From JAMXLO01 sp963812505 (GTDB lineage Bacteria; Pseudomonadota; Alphaproteobacteria; Acetobacterales; Acetobacteraceae), in assembly GCA_963812505.1 (NCBI GenBank), contig CAWEVM010000013.1, positions 56,282 through 120,281 on the forward strand: a stretch of DNA of 64,000 bases, read 5' to 3'. Positions 60,317-64,000 of this stretch are shown here, piece by piece. A model generated the notes under the pieces. That model did not search any database and was not told the origin of the DNA. It saw only the letters and a list, made by a program, of their open reading frames with translations. The position numbers and the translations under genes are program-made. Every line of letters starts with the position of its first letter. Position 1 is the first letter of the stretch.

Positions 60317-61723
60317 TCAGGACGCGACCTGCAGCCTGAACCGCGGCAGCGGCCGTTCCTCGTGTTCGAGATAGGCAAGGAAGCGCGCGCAGTATTTGTG
60401 GGCCGTCGTGTCCCACACGCGCTCGCGCAGAGCGCCATAACGCCGTAGCCGCTCGGCCAGCGGCATCTTCAGGCCCTCGTGCATCGCATCGGCGATCTCG
60501 TCGGCATCAAACGGATTGACGATCAACGCCTCGGTCAGCTCCTCGGCCGCGCCCGCGAAACGCGACAGGATCAGCACGCCGGGATCGGCCGGGTCCTGCG
60601 CGGCAATGTATTCCTTCGCCACCAGGTTCATGCCGTCACGCAGCGGCGTCACGACCCCAAGGCGGGCGATCCGAAAGAACCCAGCCAGGATATTCCGGCG
60701 CACGGTCGTCGTCATATAGCGCAACGGCACCCAGTCGAATTCGGAAAAGCGCCCGTTGGTGTCGCCCACGATCCGATCGAGCTCGCGTCGAAGGCGCTGG
60801 TAGCTGCCAGACTCCTCGCGTGATCGCGCGGCGATCTGGAGGAAGCTGACCTGGCGGCAGTCTTCGGGATACTTCCCCAGCAAACGGCCGAATGCCTCGA
60901 AACGATTGACCAGACCCTTCGAATAGTCGAGCCGATCGACACCGATGGCCAAAGCACGGCCGCCTAGGCTGTCACGCAGCCGTGCCGTCTCGGCGCTCCG
61001 GTCGGCGCGCGCGGCGGTTTCTGCGAAACCGGCCGCGTCGATGCCGATCGGATCGACGATCGCCAGCACATGGCGGCCGGCAAACATGAACCCGTCGTCT
61101 CTGACCCGCGTGCCATGGAGAATTTCCTGGACGCAGTCGAGGAAGGCACGCTGGTAGGTCTTGGTATGAAAACCCACGACATCGAACGCGCACATGGCCC
61201 GCAGCAGTTCAGCGGCGCGCGGCAGCACGTGAAGCAGCGTCGGCGGAACAAACGGGGTATGCAGGAAAAACCCGATGCGATTGCGCACGCCCAGCAGGCG
61301 GAGTTCCTCAGCCAGCAGGAACAGGTGATAATCGTGCACCCAGACCACATCGTCTTCACGCAACAGCTTGGCCAGCGCCTGGGCATAGCGACGGTTGACG
61401 GCGCGATAGCCCTCGTAGTCCTCGCGCCGAAACTGCACGAGCCCGAGCCGAAAATGCAGCAGCGGCCATAGCGCGCCATTGGCGAAATTGACGTAGAACG
61501 AGCGGTATTCCGCCTCGGTCAGATCGATCGTGGCGTAGGTCGTACCCTCGGCCCGTTGCAGGCGCACTTCCCCATCGGCCGAGCCGGAGCGCCTGCCGCT
61601 CCAGCCGAACCAGACCGATCCTGGGGTTAATGCATCCGCAAGTGCAACGGCCAATCCACCAGCCCGCGGCCCCCGCTCAGAAGGCAACGGAACTCGGTTG
61701 GACACTATAACGAGGCGCCCCAA
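60317..61723 (-). CDS. otsA: trehalose-6-phosphate synthase
   Basis: 468 residues, GT20 family: UDP-glucose plus glucose 6-phosphate gives trehalose 6-phosphate. The start is set to TTG 61723 because GGAGGGAAT stands directly before it and the protein then opens (M)GRLVIVSNRVPLP, as OtsA proteins do; GTG 61768 would add an odd Cys-rich 15 residues. Motifs are RAGGLAVAL, VWVHDYHLFLL, FFLHTPFVPP, GVDRLDYSKGL and LRDGMNLVAKEY. No trehalose-phosphatase (otsB) is visible. It diverges from a glycosyltransferase across 182 bases. Confidence 0.94.
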   Translation of the reverse strand: MGRLVIVSNRVPLPSERGPRAGGLAVALADALTPGSVWFGWSGRRSGSADGEVRLQRAEGTTYATIDLTEAEYRSFYVNFANGALWPLLHFRLGLVQFRREDYEGYRAVNRRYAQALAKLLREDDVVWVHDYHLFLLAEELRLLGVRNRIGFFLHTPFVPPTLLHVLPRAAELLRAMCAFDVVGFHTKTYQRAFLDCVQEILHGTRVRDDGFMFAGRHVLAIVDPIGIDAAGFAETAARADRSAETARLRDSLGGRALAIGVDRLDYSKGLVNRFEAFGRLLGKYPEDCRQVSFLQIAARSREESGSYQRLRRELDRIVGDTNGRFSEFDWVPLRYMTTTVRRNILAGFFRIARLGVVTPLRDGMNLVAKEYIAAQDPADPGVLILSRFAGAAEELTEALIVNPFDADEIADAMHEGLKMPLAERLRRYGALRERVWDTTAHKYCARFLAYLEHEERPLPRFRLQVAS

Positions 61724-61905
61724 ATTCCCTCCCGGCCGCTGGCGTGCCTTACCGCAGGGACAACGCACAACGATACCGTGCCGATGCCGGCTTCCCGGTA
61801 ACTTCGCCGTGATCCACGGCCAGCGCCCACTCCTGCCGCAGAAAAGCCCGAACTTCCGGCGAGATCGCTGTTGCGTGACATTACATCGAAAGAGGCTTCA
61901 CGATC

Positions 61906-62958
61906 ATGCGAATTGCCCAGATCGCTCCGCTGACCGAGTCAGTCCCCCCCCGCCTTTACGGAGGAACCGAGCGCGTCGTCTCGTTCCTGACCGAGCAGTT
62001 GGTTGCCATGGGCCATGACGTCACCCTGTTCGCCAGCGGTGACTCGCGCACGAGCGCGGAGCTTGCGCCGATGTGGCCCTGTGCGCTGCGCTTCGATGCC
62101 ACGATCCGGGATGCGATCGCCCCCCACATGCTGATGCTGGAGCAGGTCTGTCAGCGCGCCGATGAGTTCGATGTGCTGCATTGCCATCTCGACTACTGGC
62201 CATTTTCGGTGTTCAGCCGGCAGGACACGCCTTTCCTGACCACGTTGCACGGCCGGCTCGATCTGCCCGAGCTGCGGCCGGTCTACGAGTGTTTTCCAAA
62301 CGTTCCTCTGGTATCGATCTCTGACGCCCAGCGCCTTCCCTTGCCGGATTCCAACTTCATCGCGACCGTGCAGCATGGGTTGCCGGCGGACCTGTTGCGG
62401 CCACGAAATGTCACCCCCAGCTATCTCGCGTTCCTCGGTCGCATCTGTCCGGAAAAGCGGCCGGATCGCGCGATCCGGATCGCGCGCGCGGCCGGCATTC
62501 CGCTGAAGATCGCCGCCAAGGTCGATCGCGTCGACGAAGCCTACTTTCGCGACACGATCCGGCCGATGATCGATGGTCGAAACGTCGAACTGATCGGCGA
62601 GATCAGCGATGCTGAAAAGCCGGACTTCCTCAGCGGTGCCATCGCGCTCCTGGTGCCGATCGACTGGCCGGAGCCGTTCGGGCTGGTGATGATCGAGGCG
62701 ATGGCCTGTGGCACGCCGGTGATCGCGTTCAACCGCGGCTCGGTGCCGGAGATCATCGAGCACGGCATCACCGGGATGATCGTGGAAGACGAGGTGGAGG
62801 CGGTCGCGGCAATCCGTCAGGTTGCGGCTCTGCCCCGCGCTGAGGTGCGCCGTTGCTTCGAGCGCAGGTTCAGCGCCGAGCGCATGGCCGAAGACTATCT
62901 GGCGCTGTATCGCCGCTTGGCCGCCCGGGTGCGCCCCGCGCTGCGCGTGGTGCGCTAG
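61906..62958 (+). CDS. glycosyltransferase family 4 protein
   Basis: 350 residues, GT-B fold. The opening RIAQIAPLTESVPPRLYGGTERVV has the nucleotide/acceptor Gly loop GGTERVV. The C-domain has LAFLGRICPEKRPDRAI, and the donor site PEPFGLVMIEAMACGTPVIA (E-x7-E) is present, with NRGSVPEIIEHGITG. It resembles GT4 enzymes found beside trehalose or glucan genes. AAAGAGG lies upstream of ATG 61906. Donor and acceptor are unknown; divergence from otsA suggests a link to compatible solutes or glycan stress response. Confidence 0.9.
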   Translation: MRIAQIAPLTESVPPRLYGGTERVVSFLTEQLVAMGHDVTLFASGDSRTSAELAPMWPCALRFDATIRDAIAPHMLMLEQVCQRADEFDVLHCHLDYWPFSVFSRQDTPFLTTLHGRLDLPELRPVYECFPNVPLVSISDAQRLPLPDSNFIATVQHGLPADLLRPRNVTPSYLAFLGRICPEKRPDRAIRIARAAGIPLKIAAKVDRVDEAYFRDTIRPMIDGRNVELIGEISDAEKPDFLSGAIALLVPIDWPEPFGLVMIEAMACGTPVIAFNRGSVPEIIEHGITGMIVEDEVEAVAAIRQVAALPRAEVRRCFERRFSAERMAEDYLALYRRLAARVRPALRVVR

Positions 62959-62973
62959 GTTGCGGTGCCAGCA

Positions 62974-63375
62974 TTACCGGGCGGTAGGGTAGGCGGCCTC
63001 TTCCTCTGGGGCCGCGCCCAGCGCCGCGTCAGGGTCGTCCTCGGCATGATCGTCAACATGATCGTCCGGCCATACCATCATCACCGCGTCAGGCGGCTGC
63101 CCGGTCGCGCACAGCACCTGCTCGTCGTCCTCGATCTCACGCCGGATCTTGTCCAGGGACAGTTCGGTGCGCGCGACACGCTCGGCTCGTTCGGCCTGCA
63201 TGGCTGATTGGATCAATTGCAGGTCTGCGTGCCAGATGACCAGCCTCTCCGCGGCAATCTCGCGGCAGGCGAGCGCGGTCTGCAGTATCCTCGGCGCGCG
63301 CGTCAGGCGATACTGGCGGAGCCATTGGCCCCACACAGTGAGGGCACGGCCGTAAGCCTGTGCGCTCGATTGCAT
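62974..63375 (-). CDS. hypothetical protein, helical with acidic C-terminus
   Basis: 133 residues from ATG 63375. The N-terminal 85 residues look all-helical (ILQTALACREIAAERLVIWH, SAMQAERAERVARTELSLDK). The tail is rich in Asp, Glu, Ala and Pro (DDHVDDHAEDDPDAALGAAP). No family is recognised. GGAGG touches the ATG, which is closer than usual. It is convergent with the glycosyltransferase, 15 bases apart. Confidence 0.5.
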   Translation of the reverse strand: MQSSAQAYGRALTVWGQWLRQYRLTRAPRILQTALACREIAAERLVIWHADLQLIQSAMQAERAERVARTELSLDKIRREIEDDEQVLCATGQPPDAVMMVWPDDHVDDHAEDDPDAALGAAPEEEAAYPTAR

Positions 63376-63634
63376 CCTCCGATGATCGGGAACTCACGCT
63401 AAATCGCCTACTCACAATTGAGTGCGTGCCAACTGGTTCACCGAATGGTTGTGGCACGATTAAATCTTCGCCAGCGTAATTCATGCCACTGGCCTGACAA
63501 GTACTTTCGAAGCCGGCAGTAGCAATGCCAGGGCACCAGGCTTGCCTTTCCCGATGCGTCCTTGAGGTAAATCTTGCATCCGACATACGCTAAGCGCAGG
63601 GACAGATCACCCGCTGGGGCACGAGACCGCCAGT
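63376..63634. other. gene-poor stretch, lower GC
   Basis: About 260 bases with visibly lower GC than the rest of the window. An 82-codon minus-strand frame crosses it (with KIYLKDASGK and WHCYCRLRKYL), but it has no recognisable family, and I do not call it. No tRNA or strong hairpin is seen. Confidence 0.45.
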
Positions 63635-63808
63635 ATGGAGCATAAACCTGGCGACCCGGTTGGCGAGGGTGAGTCTGTGGCGACACCGTTACGGCATCTT
63701 CTTCGGAGCGTCGCGGCGTGCCTTGCGACGCCGCTTCTGCTGCTGGCGGTGTTGGTTATCGGCTGTTGGCTGTACCTCTTGGGTATTAAGCGACCGCGTG
63801 ACGGCTAG
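63635..63808 (+). CDS. possible small single-pass membrane protein
   Basis: 57 codons from ATG 63635 (or 43 from GTG 63677) to TAG 63808. The product has a basic stretch then one strong hydrophobic segment, TPLLLLAVLVIGCWLYLLGI, ending KRPRDG, as in small inner-membrane proteins. There is no convincing ribosome binding site and no family, so it may be chance. Confidence 0.3.
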   Translation: MEHKPGDPVGEGESVATPLRHLLRSVAACLATPLLLLAVLVIGCWLYLLGIKRPRDG

Positions 63809-63905
63809 CCTGCGCTGGGCCCTGGTTCGGTTGCCCACTCGCCAGTTGTTGTCTGAGCCGCCGCTCGGTGAATCAGGTGGCGGGGACGGTTCCGGCCACA
63901 GTGGT

Positions 63906-63921
63906 GGTCCGGGCGGGGAAT
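63906..63921. repeat. short copy of the tRNA-Cys 3' end
   Basis: GGTCCGGGCGGGGAAT nearly repeats GGTCCGGGCGGGAAT at 63931-63945, which is the complement of the tRNA-Cys acceptor and T-arm. The copies are 25 bases apart. Duplicated tRNA 3' ends can mark integration sites, but this is short and may be chance. Confidence 0.35.
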
Positions 63922-63926
63922 ATCGC

Positions 63927-64000
63927 TGGAGGTCCGGGCGGGAATCGAACCCACATTCGCGGATTTGCAGTCCGCTGCATCACCACTCTGCCACCGGACC
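63927..64000 (-). tRNA. tRNA-Cys (anticodon GCA)
   Basis: On the minus strand the sequence begins GGTCCGGTGGCAGAGTGGTG and ends CCCGGACCTCCA. A 7-base acceptor stem (GGTCCGG/CCGGACC), an anticodon stem GCGGA/TCCGC with loop CTGCAAA (anticodon GCA), a T-arm with GGTTCGATTCC, discriminator U and encoded CCA are all present. The 74-base length is right for tRNA-Cys. The 5' end coincides with the window edge. Confidence 0.95.

Noticed and set aside
63438..63686. 82-codon minus-strand frame near the right edge
   Set aside because: No start-site signal, no recognisable family and AT-richer context; evidence is too weak to call a gene.
1..64000. CRISPR arrays, prophage or a toxin-antitoxin/defence island
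   Set aside because: No regularly spaced repeats, phage structural genes or recognisable defence gene sets were found; the repeats present are hairpin and REP-like elements.

Overview
The window looks like chromosome from a GC-rich alphaproteobacterium, most plausibly of the Rhodospirillales/Acetobacteraceae type. I infer this from the Bradyrhizobium-like FixL and FixK2-like FixK, the three-gene pntAA-pntAB-pntB transhydrogenase, DUF29, SdhE and an alphaproteobacterial-style RecG. No database search was possible, so the taxon is a guess. Gene density is high, many neighbours overlap by 4 bases, and most of the window is ordinary core and accessory metabolism.

Layout. 0-10 kb: a DUF4139 protein cut by the left edge, an SBF-like transporter, small secreted proteins, an acyl-CoA synthetase, oligoendopeptidase F, a DUF559 nuclease-like protein, an ABC1 kinase and an SDR. 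10.5-24 kb is the most coherent region. It holds proton-translocating transhydrogenase (pntAA-AB-B), then an operon of a GltD-like flavoprotein, pyruvate:ferredoxin oxidoreductase (nifJ) and DUF29. These diverge from a pfkB-family kinase across one FNR/FixK box. Next come fixL, a one-domain response regulator and fixJ, divergent from fixK, with a second perfect FNR/FixK box and candidate FixJ motifs. Read together, this is an oxygen-controlled redox and carbon module in which pyruvate oxidation may be coupled to NAD(P) through the GltD-like partner. 24-35 kb: bicupin oxalate decarboxylase, M20 amidohydrolase, Tag glycosylase, an orphan solute-binding protein, pdxY-NUDIX, dcyD with a MetE-like protein, and msrP with a small membrane protein. 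35-43.5 kb: a membrane-anchored phosphoesterase with an AI-2E family protein, then a Gld-type ABC export operon. 43.5-47 kb: an ISNCY-type remnant, class II aldolase, a homogentisate-dioxygenase-like protein, and a GxxExxY gene flanked by inverted repeats and interrupted by an internal IS256 transposase fragment. 47-64 kb: recG with three single-base insertions, sdhE-mfd, thioredoxin-like proteins, a PAS protein, YjbQ, a PaaE-like reductase, a CDF metal exporter, a second orphan solute-binding protein with an SMP-30 lactonase, trehalose-phosphate synthase, a glycosyltransferase, and tRNA-Cys at the right edge.

Two dispersed repeat families run through the window. One is a C-rich hairpin (CCCCTCCC...GGGAGGGG, seven copies), several of which supply the ends of coding sequences. 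The other is a GTCATTGCGAG-like intergenic element. I found no CRISPR array, rRNA, prophage or complete insertion sequence.
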